The notes: generated by a model not told the origin, from the sequence alone. A stretch of DNA of 64,000 bases from Quercus robur (GCF_932294415.1 NC_065535.1:14279282-14343281); one strand, 5' to 3'; numbered from the stretch's first letter, positions 36,717 through 48,069 are shown. Numbers and translations are program-made.

Positions 36717-37502
36717 TGTAAGGATTGAAATTGGATTGGTCCCAAAACCGGATTGGGCTCAAACCCTAGCGGCCCAAATAATAAATTTGTAGAGCGTGGA
36801 TAGAAGAACTAGATCTATCACAGAAGAAAAACGATTAGATTTAACGGTTCAAGACGGTTAGACACAAATAAGATTAGAAAATTTATCCTCGGAATAGATT
36901 AAGTAGTTTCTATCATATGCTTTTGTTGAATAATAAAATTGTACAAGAGTTCCAGTCCTTATCCTTGATTTCTTCCTCTCTCTCTATTTCAGTACATCTT
37001 TCCATATTATATATTCTAGCCTTGGTGCCGTCCCTACCATACACGTGTAGATTAGATTCGGAGAACTAGTTCCTGTCTCATTTAGCACTTCCCAGAACTA
37101 TCAACTAGCTGCTTGGTCACTGTTTAGGCATCACTTCCACATTAATGCGGCCAGAGAGTTGGTTGGGAATCATTTAATGCAGAGGTAGCAGCTTTTTGAA
37201 GATATTTGTTGCCCTTCTCCTTTCTTATCCTTTGTCCGACGTCTAACCCTTAGTGATGATGTAAATCCGAAGTAAGTCCGTGATGATATGACACTCAGAT
37301 CAACCTCGGACGCATGTTGCCAAGAGGGTTTTTGTCCTCGGACACTTGTTTGACCTATCTCATATTGCCTCTACTCCTCTCTTCATTCCGTTCTCCTTAT
37401 AATCTTATCTGGACCTCTTCGGATGGTCTAACGTCCTCGGATTGGGCTATAGGCCCAGTTAACAATGTCTTAACAGTACTTCCTAATTAATTGGCCCCCA
37501 CA
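36717..37502 (-). mobile_element. Solo LTR with TSD CATGT
   Basis: 786 bp from TGTAAGGATTG to GGCCCCCACA; the duplication CATGT is perfect (36712-36716, 37503-37507). It shares AATAAATTTGTAGAGCGTGG and repeated CCTCGGA words with the neighbouring LTRs. No internal region remains. Confidence 0.9.
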
Positions 37503-37692
37503 CATGTTAATAAAATCCTATTTTTTGATGGGATCTGGTGTTGGTATGATTGCATTATTGTTAACAAAATGAGTAGATGTATGCACAAATTCATTGCAAC
37601 TGCATGTGTGCTTTAAAAAAAAAATTTAATATATATATATATATATATATATAAACTAGTTGACTCATTTCATTGGACACTCGTTTATCTTC

Positions 37693-37809
37693 TCTATTTA
37701 CTAAGAAGATTCAGAAAGATAGTTATGGTTTTAAAAAATGTCAAAAATACGCATAATCTAATTAGATAATCCTTATTCTTAAAAAAATAAAAAATAAGGT
37801 TAAAATTGT
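37693..37809 (+). mobile_element. Helitron 5' fragment
   Basis: TCTATTTACTAAGAAGATTC followed by AGAAAGATAGTTATGG matches the 5' part of the Helitron at 30230 (TTAAGATGATTCAGAAAGTT). The following GTCAAAAATACGC and GGTTAAAAT blocks also match. A solo LTR is inserted at 37810 and no 3' end with CTAG was found beyond it. Confidence 0.55.
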
Positions 37810-38589
37810 TGTAAGGGTAAAATTTTCAAGTCAAACAATAGGCCTTGGGCCCCATACAGAGTCCAGCCACGACCAAGGAGAAAATGGGGCGCCAAAAGAC
37901 TTCCGGCCCAACCCTGATAAGTCCAAACTTATTTAAAAGACGTCCGAGGAGGAATGCCTCCTCGGACGTACCAAATATGGGCCCAACGTGCACCCTACCC
38001 ACAATGAGGAATCACTCCAAACGAATATTGGTAGTAAGGACGAGCCTCACAAAGCAGGGAAAAGGAAGAGAGTATAGGATGTCCAGGGGGAGACCACAAC
38101 TGCCGCATTAAATGCAAGTAAGCTACTTTTTTGGCCGCATTAATGTGAAGAAGACAGGCGAACAGTGTTGCCTTGGCCATTGCAACTCACAGAAAGGTAG
38201 GGTGGATGTCCGATGGGACAGGCACAAGTGAGGTCTAGATAATCAACAAGTGTAAGGCTCTTATTACTTTAAGGAGGCTATATAAGAGAAGGGCATCCCC
38301 ATGAAGAGGGGATCGGAAAAAGGGTAGAAAGAAGGATATAGAGAGAGAGAGAAAGATTATAGCCTTTAATCAGAAACAGAGGTGCACCCATACGTCTCAT
38401 CGGACCGAGCATCCAGTGGACATAAATGAGATATTCTTACGTCCAAACCGCTGCATGGCCTAAAATTAACTAACATTCCCTTCGTCAAGTCCTAGTTCTG
38501 TAACCCGCTCTCTACAAATTCATTGTCTAGAGTTCTTTGGGCCAGAATCACCTACTTGCTGGGCCTGGGCCCCAAAAACAGACCCTACA
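37810..38589 (+). mobile_element. Solo LTR with TSD ATTGT, opposite orientation
   Basis: 780 bp from TGTAAGGGTAA to AGACCCTACA with perfect ATTGT duplications (37805-37809, 38590-38594). A TATA box (GGCTATATAAGAGAAGGG, ~38277) and the inverse of the shared block (CTCTCTACAAATTCATTG, ~38508) show that it points opposite to the other two solo LTRs. It contains GTCCGAGGAGG and CTCCTCGGAC words typical of this LTR group. The frame at 37845-38111 is a by-product. Confidence 0.9.
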
Positions 38590-39100
38590 ATTGTAATTTA
38601 AAAAAAAAAAAAAAACTACAAGATAAATTTTTTTTCCTAAGAATTAGCACACTCTCTATTTGAATATATTTCACGTACGTTTAATATGTATATATTTTTT
38701 CTTCTAAAAAAAAATATATATATATATATATTTTAAAATTAATACACACTAAACCCATCATTCATGTGAAACCTCACTAACAATAAATAAATTCAAATTG
38801 AAAAATTACATTAAACTTAAAATAATAATAATAATAAAAAGTCTTATATAGAGTGCCTGTGACGAAACTAATACTTATTATTTATTTAAATTCAAGGAGC
38901 TCAATGGGCTAAATCTCATGTTCTAGAATAAGAGACCCGGACTTCAAAAGATACCTCAAAAATACTTAAATAAAACCCTATTTTAAATTAAGATATTTGA
39001 TTAAGAATAATTTACCCGCTTGATTAGCCAGAGCGGGGGAAACAGGCAGGCACACGTTACTCACACTTCCCCAACTTAATATCTCCGTCTATCCTCCCAA

Positions 39101-39120
39101 AGTCACGTCACGTCACGTTA
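39101..39120. promoter_or_regulatory. Tandem CACGTCA motifs upstream of the first POP gene
   Basis: AGTCACGTCACGTCACGTTA lies about 45 bp upstream of the first in-frame ATG (39164) and 116 bp upstream of the conserved ATG (39236). CGTCA/TGACG in tandem is the as-1-type site bound by TGA bZIP factors. Regulation is inferred only from this motif. Confidence 0.45.
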
Positions 39121-39235
39121 CATCCAAGAATTAAAATCACACTTCCCCAGCTACATTTCAAAATTGGCGTCGAAATCTTTTACTATTCATCTTCCTCTCA
39201 ACTCTCAACTCAGTCATTCTACAATCACAATCACA

Positions 39236-42200
39236 ATGGGTTCGCTTTGTTTTCTAGATGAACCCTTGCACTACCCTGTTGCTCGCAGAGACGAGTCCGT
39301 CGTCGACGACTACCACGGCGTTAAGATCGCCGACCCTTATCGCTGGTAATCAAATTCATCGAAAATGGGTTTCTCGCTTCACATTTTCCACGAAAATAAA
39401 TATTTCTTAGGATTTCAAGATTTTGTTTTCTATGATTCTTTAATTATGAGCTCAACGAAAAAAAAAAAAAACTTATCCTTCCAAAAATAGAAAAAATAGC
39501 TATAATTTGTATTAAAAAAAAAAAAAAAAAACCCTGATTCATGAGTGAGTGGTTATGTTATGTTAGCACCAGTAGTGATGCTAAAATTGATTGATATAAC
39601 GATCCAAAAAAATCTCAGGCTGGAGGATCCTGACGCAGAGGAAGTGAAAGAGTTTGTGGAAGAGCAGGTGAAATTGACAGAGTCGGTGCTCGAGAAATGC
39701 GAGACGAGAGAGAAGCTTCGCGAGAAGATTACGAAGCTCTATGATCACCCGCGTTATGGCGCGCCTTTTAAGCGTGGAGGCAAGTACTTTTACTTCCACA
39801 ACACTGGCCTCCAAGCCCAGAGCGTCCTCTACGTACAGGTTTGTGAGCTAGAATTGGATTTAGCCATTGTTATTTGGTAAAGAGATGTTCATAATAATTA
39901 TGTGTCTCTGTTTCTTTGTTCAGGATAGTTTGGATGGAGAGCCTGAGGTTTTGCTGGACCCAAATGCGCTTAGTGAAGATGGAACTGTCTCTTTGAGCTC
40001 GCTTTCAATTAGTGAGGATGCTAAATACTTGGCCTATGGGCTTAGTGCTAGCGGTAGCGATTGGGTGACAATTAATGTAATGCGGGTTGAGGATAAGAAA
40101 GTTGAGGCTGATACATTATCATGGGTGAGTATCTTAATCTTAGTACATGTCTTACTATTCCATATAGATAAAAACAAGTTCCTCTTTTTTTTATAAAAAA
40201 AAGAAAAAGAAATTGAGACTTGTTAGAATTATGGTTAAGCGATTTAATCTACCATTTCCTAACCATTTAAACTTTTGGGAGAATTGAATATGTTTATCAT
40301 GGTATCAGAGCTCTGGGAGTCTCAGTCCACACGTGAGAGGGGGTGTTAGAATCATGATTAAGTAATTAAATTCACCATTTATAATAATTTGAGCTTTTAG
40401 GAGAATCGGTAATATATCAAAGACTAATTGAAGGGATTTTATATGTTGTAATTTCAGGTTAAGTTTTCGACTATTAGTTGGACACATGATGGCAAAGGGT
40501 TTTTCTACTGTCGATATCCTGCTCCCAAGTAAGTGATCATCCTCATCGTATTCTTGCATTTTAAAAAAGGAGGAATTACTTGAATCTTTGTAAATTATGA
40601 ACCATGGTAATGATATTGCGTTTGTTTAGACAGGAAAAATTGGATTTAGTGCATCAAATTTGAGATTTCATAGATTATTATATTGAATTCATAATGATAG
40701 TATAATGCTATAGAGAGGGAGAAAATGTAGATGCTGGGACAGAGACCAATTCTAACCTTTATCAGGAGGTATACTATCATTTCTTGGGTTCAGATCAATC
40801 TGAAGATATTTTATGCTGGAGAGATCCTGAAAACCCTAAATACAGGTTCAGAGCCAGTGTTACACATGATGGGAAGGTAATTCTTCTCTCATTTTTTCAT
40901 GGCTTTTATGGTTATGTCGGACCGGTGTCAGCTTCAATTTCTTGCATTGATGTTAATCCAACTGTGTGTTTCTTAACACTCCCTTAAAAAAATGTATAAT
41001 TTCTATGTCTAGTGGCCAAATTTGTTATAGAGAGGTTTTCTTGAGATGATCTGTTATATAATTGAATGCATACCCAAAAAATGAAAAACCTTAAAATCCC
41101 TTTTTGAGTTGTATATGAAGCATCATCATTATACCATGTTGTTGAGTTTCTATACTTGAGCTGCCTCTTCAGTTATGCTTATAAATACAATCCATATGTA
41201 GTATTTATATGCATGCATTAACTAGAATGCCTGATTAATTTGGCTTAGATAAGAAGTGCAAATGCTCTTTCCTCTTTCTTATGGATTTCCTTCTAACTGA
41301 CTCCACTTTGATATTTTTATACAGTATGTTCTCCTGTACATCAAAAAGGATTCTGGCCTTGTCAATAAATTTTATTATTGTGACTTTTCTGATCTTCCTA
41401 ATGGGCTTGTGGGTTTGAAGGGAAAGAAAGCCTTGCTCCCGTTTATTAAGCTTATTGATGAATTTGATGCTTTTTACGATGCCATTGCAAATGATGATAC
41501 TTTGTTTACCTTTCGGACAAATAAAGATGCTCCAAAATATAAGTTAATCCGAGTAGATCTGAAGGAACCAACTGTTTGGACTGATGTTCTCCAAGAAGAC
41601 GAAAAGGATGTACTTGAATCAGCTTGTGCTGTTAATGGTAACCAAATGATTGTGAGTTACCTGAGTGATGTTAAGTATGTTCTACAGACAAGGGACTTGA
41701 AATCAGGTTCCTTTCTACATCAATTACCCATTGACATTGGGACAGTCTATGGGATTTCTGCAAGGCGCACAGACAATGTGGTTTTTATTGGGTTTACTAG
41801 CTTTCTTAGCCCTGGAATTATTTATCAGTGTAATTTAGAAACTGAGGTTCCCAATATGAAGATATTTCGTGAAATTGTTGTTCCTGGGTTTGATCGCTCA
41901 GAGTTCCATGTTGATCAGGTGATACTTGCTGCCTTGTTGACACCCTAGTCACTCTAGTTTCCTTCTTCTTCTTCTACCTTCTTGCCAAGCTGCATTAGTG
42001 TGGATGATTAGGGGCAGCTGTTCTTCTGTCTCTCTTCCTCTGTTCATCTAGGGTGTGTGTTTGAGTCCTTAAATGTGTCCTCATCTTACTTGATTATTTT
42101 TTTCCATCTCCAGGTTTTTGTGCCTAGTAAGGATGGTACCAAGATACCAGTGTTCATTGTGGCAAGAAAGAATATTCTTTTGGATGGATCACACTCTTGT

Positions 42201-45200
42201 TTGTTATATGGATATGGTGGATTTAACATTAGCATTACACCATCATTCAGTGTTGGTCGTATTGTACTCATAAGGCATCTAGGTGCTGTTTTCTGCATAG
42301 CAAACATTCGTGGTGGTGGAGAATATGGAGAGGAATGGCATAAAGCAGGCTCACATGCAAAGAAGCAGAATTGCTTTGATGACTTCATTTCTGCCGCTGA
42401 ATATCTTATATCTTCTGGCTATACCCAACCCAGAAAGTTGTGTATTGAAGGTGGAAGCAATGGTGGGCTTCTTGTTGGGGCTTGCATAAATCAGGTATTG
42501 CTGTGTAGCTTGTAATAGAGGGTGCATTTTCTTAGTCTATAACTTGTAATAGTCGTTTGAGTGCTTAGACTAAATTACAATTTTTTTTGGCAGAGACCTG
42601 ATCTTTTTGGTTGTGCTTTGGCTCATGTTGGTGTTATGGACATGCTGCGATATCATAAGTTTACTATAGGTTAGTCTAAATCCATTGGATCCACTAGTTA
42701 ATATTTTTGAATCATGTATTGAACCAGAGTTGCTTTATAGGCCATTCATGGACTTCTGATTATGGTTGTTCAGACAAGGAGGAAGAATTTTACTGGCTAA
42801 TCAAGTAAGTAAAGTTTGTTCAATAAAAAAAAAGTAAGAAAAGTTTATCCTATATCAAGGACCTGATAGGAAGCTCTTACCATATTTCCTGGCAATCTTT
42901 CAAATCTTTAATTTGTAATTTTCCATTGTACACTGCCAATTAGCTCTAGCTCAATTGGCACTTCCTCCCCTTAGAAAATATAGGTGGTGGTGGGTTCAAG
43001 ACCCATGGGTGCATGTGGAACTTGCCAATAAAAAAAAAAAATCTACCATATGTTGTGTAAGAAACTGGAAAACCATTGTCTATTCTCAATCTTGTAATAT
43101 TGGACAAAAGTTAAATTTATTCATGCCATTCTTTTTTGGCTTGAGAAGATTCATATACCAGAAAAAGCTATACAAGTATCAGATGCAAGAGGCTTGACCA
43201 GAAGGGGAGGGAACTGAGATGAGTAAGGCATAGTAGAAAACCTCATTTTAACTGCCCATTGAGCTCGTTCATGCACTGCACTGTTTACATTCCTACTAAT
43301 CCTACTAAACACACAAGAAATGAAATTTGATTTTAAACTTTTGACATTCAGGCAATACTCCAGCTCAGAGTGGCATCCCCTTCTATCTTCCCTCACTGAT
43401 GTGTCTACATTGATGTTTGTGAAAAGGGCTGTAGATAGAGTAAATTTAGAGGGCTCAACATTGCTTAACTTGGGCTTTTCAGCCATTAGAACACCACAGT
43501 AGCTTGCATGGGCTTTAATTGTGATAATTGGGACTTCCATAATGGTGTTGTAATGTTCTCCATGCATTAGCTGTTCTTGAGTTTCCAAACCGTGTCCAAA
43601 CTCCAATGCAAGCAGAGTGAATTGGTCATTTGGAATTTCTGGGTCAACTAGACCTTCTGGTGGAGATATGAATATTCACTAGTCTTATAATTGTGTTTGT
43701 TTGAATTGCTCCAATTATAAATCCCCACTGGTTCCCCATCCAAGCTAGTCTTATGACTAGGCACATCTCAGATAGGTGCAATTCATCCTCATCTTCCCTA
43801 TGGCAAAGAGGACAGAATGACAATTTACAGGGGCATAACCTGCTTTACTGGTAAGTGTCCAGATACCAACATTCAAAGGAAAACTTTGACCTTTCCTGGG
43901 GTTGGATGCTCCAAATTTTGATCTAAAACCTACCATTTACCCTATCAAATAGCCTACTTTGGTCCACCCAATAAGCTCATTTAATGGAAAAGCATCCCTT
44001 ATTTGTTGGGGATCCGTACTAGGTTATCATTAATAGCTGATAAGGAGATAGAACTTGTAGGATGTGGACCATGTGGTTCACTAGTTAATCCAGTTCATTC
44101 ACTGCCATTCAATTGCTATATGTGATTGCTATCCTTATTTTTATCTCATATGTTCTAGCAGTATCCATATTGATTCTTATTTCTTGATCCAATGATCCAA
44201 CACATCAGTTGTTATTTGCCATGATCATGAGCGTTCACAACAGCTTGGGTTGCATTAGATATCTGTCAATTAGGAATTATTTACCCTTTGTTTTGGACTG
44301 CACCACTTTTGTGCTTTTATTAGATTCACTAAAACAAATATTTTACCTGGTGTTTCTACTAAGCAATTTTCTCTGGAAATATTGTGTTAGGATTCTTCAC
44401 ATAGGAGAGTTTGGATGTTGGCGCACTGTTGATTGTAATTTTTTTTACAGGTATTCTCCACTACATAATATCAGGAGACCTTGGGAACAGCATCTGGATC
44501 TACCTTCCCAGTATCCATCCACAATGTTATTGACTGCTGATCATGATGATAGGGTTGTGCCATTGCACTCATTGAAGTTACTAGCGGTTGGTCTTCTTTA
44601 TCTTTAGCAAAATTTAGAATTCATTAGCCTTTAAAAAAGAAAAAGAAAAAGGAAAACTTGAAGTATAATATTAGAATGATTCTGTGTTATCATGTTGCAT
44701 ATCAGTTCTAGTATTAACAAGGTAGCTGGTGGAACAAGATAAATTATGCATTGTAATTTATTTATTGGTTATGTAACTACTTTTTAGATTTTCTTCAATG
44801 ATGTTTTCATTGTCTTCATTGTTAGCCATAAGTGTATCGTAGTTCTTTTTTTTTGGTTAAAGAGAGGCAATTATACTAAAAGTTAACCCGCTGGAAGTCG
44901 GGTATCAGTTACAAAAGGGCTTCTATTAGCAGTTACATGAGTGCTGTCGTAGGTTAAGACCTCCATAACATATAAGGGAGGAGTTACAAAAGAAACAAAA
45001 AGCTCCATTTGAGCTCGCCCAATTTTTGTAAGAGAATCAGCTGCTCTGTTGGCTTCCCTGAAGCAGTGAAGGAGATGGACCTGTTGGAAAGCTTGGAGAG
45101 TGTCCCTGCAATCATTGACCAAAGGTTGAGTTAGCCTATTAGAGCAGGATGGTGAGGATAGAAGCTTAATGGCTTCAGTGGAGTCCACATTAATTATAAG

Positions 45201-46277
45201 GTTGTGGATATTTAAATTTTTTTTCCATGTGGATGCCCTCATGCAGGGCCCAAAGCTCTGCCATGAGAACAGAGGTAGTGCCAATGTGCCTAGAGAATCC
45301 CCGAACCCACAGTCCTTCTGAGTCTCAGATGAGGCCTCCCCCACCAGCTTCATCATTAATAACAAGATGCATCTGTATTTAATTTGAACCAGCCCATAGG
45401 GGGGTTGATACAATTGCAGTTGGTTCGAGCTTTTGGCATGGATGGAGTGGATGGAGATGTAAGGAAGTGATGCTCTAGAGCTTTGGCAATACAGTCCTCA
45501 ACAGGTGGGGGTTAGACTGCAAAGATTGGAGGGCAACCTTATTCCTGTTAAGCCAGATGGACCAAATACCGAAGAGAAAGAGCAGATGCCATGGGATACG
45601 GTGGTGCCAAGAGGCTTGCTTGGAGGTGCAGTTGGCGTGTAGCCAATATGAGATAGGCAAGCCGAAAGAGGAGATAAGTCCAGAGGGAGGGCAGAGCCGG
45701 TTCCAAAAGCTTACTGAGTGAGTGCATTCTCAAAGCAATTGACTAATGGATTCTGAGTGAGCATTGCAGACGGGGCATTGCATTCATAGTTAGTGCATCA
45801 ACTACATGCATATGCAAGGGCATGGCTTGATTAGCACGCATTGGAAGTTGATATTCTCCCCTCAAACTATTGGATTTGTTAATATGTTCTTACTCTTACT
45901 TCTTAGTCATTGCATATGTACACTGCAGCTGTATTATTTTATTTTCTTTTCGTTTTGTTTTTAAAATGGTTGTTTCTATTGTCAGACCATGCAATATGTT
46001 CTGTGCACAAGCTTGGAGAAAAGCCCCCAGACCAATCCTATTATTGGTCGCATTGAGGGTAAGGCAGGACATGGAGCTGGACGTCCTACACAGAAATTGG
46101 TAAGCTTTCAATTTCAATTTCCCCCACCCACCCCGCCCCCCCCCTTAAATGAGAGTAGTTCTACGTTTTTGTCTCATTGTTACTTTTGGCTATTGGCTCT
46201 TCTACTTACAGATTGATGGAGATGTTGACCGTTATGGTTTTATGGCTAAGATGTTGGATGCATCATGGATTGACTAG
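39236..46277 (+). CDS. POP: Prolyl oligopeptidase, copy A (S9A serine peptidase)
   Basis: Cleaves short peptides after proline, normally in the cytosol. Twelve exons: 39236-39345, 39619-39838, 39924-40124, 40458-40528, 40714-40876, 41325-41918, 42114-42494, 42594-42669, 42741-42804, 44451-44586, 45986-46099, 46212-46277; all GT-AG, phases consistent, 731 residues, the usual family length. Residues ~1-75 are the N-terminal part, ~75-430 the beta-propeller, and the rest the alpha/beta-hydrolase fold. The nucleophile is Ser568 in [13 protein letters not shown]; the acid lies in TADHDDRV (D659 by recalled alignment); the base is His701 in [24 protein letters not shown] is also conserved. An in-frame ATG at 39164 would add 24 residues; the conserved MGSLC start was chosen. 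Introns 3, 9 and 10 carry mobile elements that its paralogue at 48304 lacks. Confidence 0.95.
40221..40420 (+). mobile_element. TRIM/SMART-type miniature LTR retrotransposon in POP-A intron 3
   Basis: Two ~78-bp direct repeats, 40221-40299 and 40344-40419, both start TGTTAGAAT and end with ATCA, and share ATTTGAGCTTTTAGGAGAAT-like sequence. Directly after the first is TGGTATCAGAGC (40300-40311), the tRNA-Met primer-binding site; just before the second is a purine run (GAGAGGGGG). The flanks are AGACT (40216-40220) and AGACT (40421-40425). At about 200 bp total it is very short and non-coding. POP-B has no insertion at the matching place. Confidence 0.9.
42938..43041 (+). repeat. tRNA-derived SINE in POP-A intron 9
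   Basis: A box TAGCTCAATTGGCA (42948), B box GGTTCAAGACCC (42991), then TTGCCAATAAAAAAAAAAA as the A tail. About 100 bp. Confidence 0.75.
43150..44050 (-). pseudogene. LINE 3' fragment in POP-A intron 9
   Basis: On the minus strand near 43850-43720 the sequence reads [20 protein letters not shown], close to the zinc-binding end of plant LINE reverse transcriptases (CPLC...E...HL). Further on (43606-43151) a frame ends with [20 protein letters not shown], as in the LINE RNase H end. Stops and shifts separate them. The element explains why this intron is 1646 bp, versus 128 bp in POP-B. Borders are approximate. Confidence 0.7.
44841..45790 (-). pseudogene. LINE 3' fragment in POP-A intron 10
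   Basis: Minus-strand order: [10 protein letters not shown] (~45775, zinc-binding end), [17 protein letters not shown] (~45560), then an RNase H-like frame 45413-44883 with [15 protein letters not shown] and [20 protein letters not shown]. An A tail on the sense strand lies at 44845-44856. It is a 5'-truncated LINE copy. The frame is 176 residues but not a host gene. Confidence 0.8.
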
Positions 46278-46298
46278 CTACAATTATGAAGATTTTTT

Positions 46299-46397
46299 AA
46301 GATTCTTATAGCTCAATTGACACCTTCTAACATACCCAACGGAGACGTTCAGATTTCAAATTCCCCCACCCTCATTGTAACTAAAAAAAAACAAACA
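46299..46397 (+). repeat. tRNA-derived SINE just downstream of POP-A
   Basis: A box TTATAGCTCAATTGACACC, B box GATTTCAAATTCCC, then CTCATTGTAACTAAAAAAAA. It starts ~22 bp after the POP-A stop codon, so it probably forms part of the 3' UTR. Confidence 0.75.
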
Positions 46398-46519
46398 TGA
46401 AGATTTGGTGGGAGGTTGCGAGGGGTTATTTCTTCCCTTTTTTATTTTCTATTTTCTCTTTAACCATTACTACAACAAAGAAAATTGAAGGAAATCTCAT
46501 GTAATAATGTTTCTTGGGT

Positions 46520-46631
46520 TTTATTTTTTATTTTTATATATTGATAGTTGGAGGTGGGGTATTTAAACTTTAGATGTCTCCATTTGAAACACTCCGAAAG
46601 TGTCAATTGAACTACAAAGCTTTTGGCAATC
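46520..46631 (-). repeat. tRNA-derived SINE, opposite orientation
   Basis: Read on the minus strand: TTGTAGTTCAATTGACACTT, then CATCTAAAGTTTAAATACCC, CCAACTATCAATATA and an A-rich tail. Same family as the copies at 46299 and 63016. Confidence 0.7.
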
Positions 46632-46979
46632 TTTCTCTAAATTTGACTTTCTGTTCATGAGCCGAATTCATCATAGAATATTGAAATTTTGACTATTGAA
46701 CTATCATCTTTTATTTATATAATTGATTATTTAAGCTCACCCGTGAAATCTTTTAAATGTATTATTTGTATAATAATGGATTGAAATTGAAGTCTATTAA
46801 AATTTGTTAGATCTTTCATGAAATGGTCTAAACATAGTTGTATTTTTCGTTCAGAAATTGTTTTATGTAAAACAATGGCACACTACCTCATCAACCAGCG
46901 TAAGATGGTTTACATAATTGTCTTCATAAGCCTCATACCTATCGTTAGGCTAGTGCTGACCCTCTTTGACAGAATGTTA

Positions 46980-47170
46980 TGTTTGAGGTACTTGATATCC
47001 TACACAAAACCCATACTTGGACATGGTCCGCTGGATAAATTTGCATTTAGGTGTAAGTGGGTCTATAAGATAAAAAACTTTGTAGATGGATTGGTGGAAC
47101 ACTATAAAACTTGCCTTGTTAATGAGGGTTTCACCTAGGAATATGGTATTAATTCCTATATGTAATTGGT
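46980..47170 (+). pseudogene. Ty1/copia reverse transcriptase fragment
   Basis: The frame ends FRCKWVYKIKNFVDGLVEHY, then KTCLVNEGFT, a stop, EYGIN. This matches the copia consensus KWVYKIK...DG..ERYKARLVAKGFTQEYGID, with CAG changed to TAG. No LTRs or other domains are seen nearby. Confidence 0.75.
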
Positions 47171-47711
47171 CTCTCTTTTAGATAAATATTAAAAATGGAC
47201 CCGATTAGATGATGATACGTGTTTAAAAGTAGACATATGTCACTACCTTAATGGGTCTAATGCTACTGAACATTGGATCCAAGCCTAACCCTATTAAAAA
47301 TGCCTATTGAATGATAAATTTCTTGAATAAGTCCAAATGTAGCCAGAGTTGTGTGCATTTCCTAAATAAGACTTAAGACTAATCCAGTCCACTTTAAAAA
47401 CTAAAGACTAACCAAACCTTAAGGTAACCCAACATTAAATATTTAAATTAATGAATGTCAGGCCCACAAAACAAATTAGCCCATATATATTTAGACCAAC
47501 ATATACTTTTTTATTTATTTATGGAATAGACCAACATAAACTCGGTCTAGTTGGGGGAATCCAGAATCCTATCCTACCCTCCACCTATCAAATTCATCAA
47601 AATTCAAAAAAAAAAAAAAAAAAAAAATCCATATTTCATGAAAACATGATGAAGATTATTATTATTTTTTTATTTTTTGGATTTTTTGTAGCCAAATGTT
47701 TGATGATAGAG
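47171..47711. other. Spacer between the POP copies, no gene seen
   Basis: AT-rich with a 23-base A run near 47606. No coding similarity recognised. The MITE at 47712 and the POP-B promoter follow. Confidence 0.5.
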
Positions 47712-47884
47712 AAATATTACGTCCATGATATTTTTACAATATTTTCATAACAAAATATAAATAGTTAGTTGTTATTGGTTCAAATTTGAACCTAACACTA
47801 AGATTACTTTTTTGCTCTAAAAATAACAACCAGTAACATTTTATCATTTAAAATTTACTATAAAAATTATTGTGGACATATTAT
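47712..47884. mobile_element. MITE upstream of POP-B
   Basis: Left AATATTACGTCCATGATATT and right TAAAAATTATTGTGGACATA are inverted repeats; inner TTACAATATTTTCATAACA and ATTTTATCATTTAAAATTTA extend them imperfectly. About 170 bp, same group as the copies at 13786 and 27287. Confidence 0.7.
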
Positions 47885-47892
47885 TCCTCTTT

Positions 47893-47966
47893 ACTATAAA
47901 AAGATAGAAGAGGACTAGGCTACTAGCCCACTATAAAAAGATTGAAGAGGACTAGGCTGCTAGCCC
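47893..47966 (+). promoter_or_regulatory. Tandemly duplicated TATA segment upstream of POP-B
   Basis: A 37-bp unit starting ACTATAAAAAGAT and ending CTAGCCC is present twice (47893-47929, 47930-47966) with two differences. Each copy has a TATAAAAA box. The second is ~130 bp upstream of the first in-frame ATG (48070), a plausible core-promoter position. Confidence 0.55.
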
Positions 47967-48069
47967 AAAAACATGGCGACATAATGGACACAAAATGGCA
48001 ACACAAGAAGCCACTTTATTCGCTTAAAAGTCCACCCGCTGAACAAATGGCCTAAGAAAAGGCCTCACA

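Noticed and set aside
37845-38111. 88-residue plus-strand frame
   Set aside because: Contained in the solo LTR 37810-38589; LTR sequence, not a gene.
40300-40311. TGGTATCAGAGC as a fragment of a tRNA gene or large copia element
   Set aside because: Direct repeats on both sides and a target duplication fit a TRIM; no tRNA fold and no coding domains nearby.
44883-45413. 176-residue minus-strand frame as a possible gene in POP-A intron 10
   Set aside because: It is the RNase H end of a truncated LINE, with an A tail and zinc-binding remnants in order.
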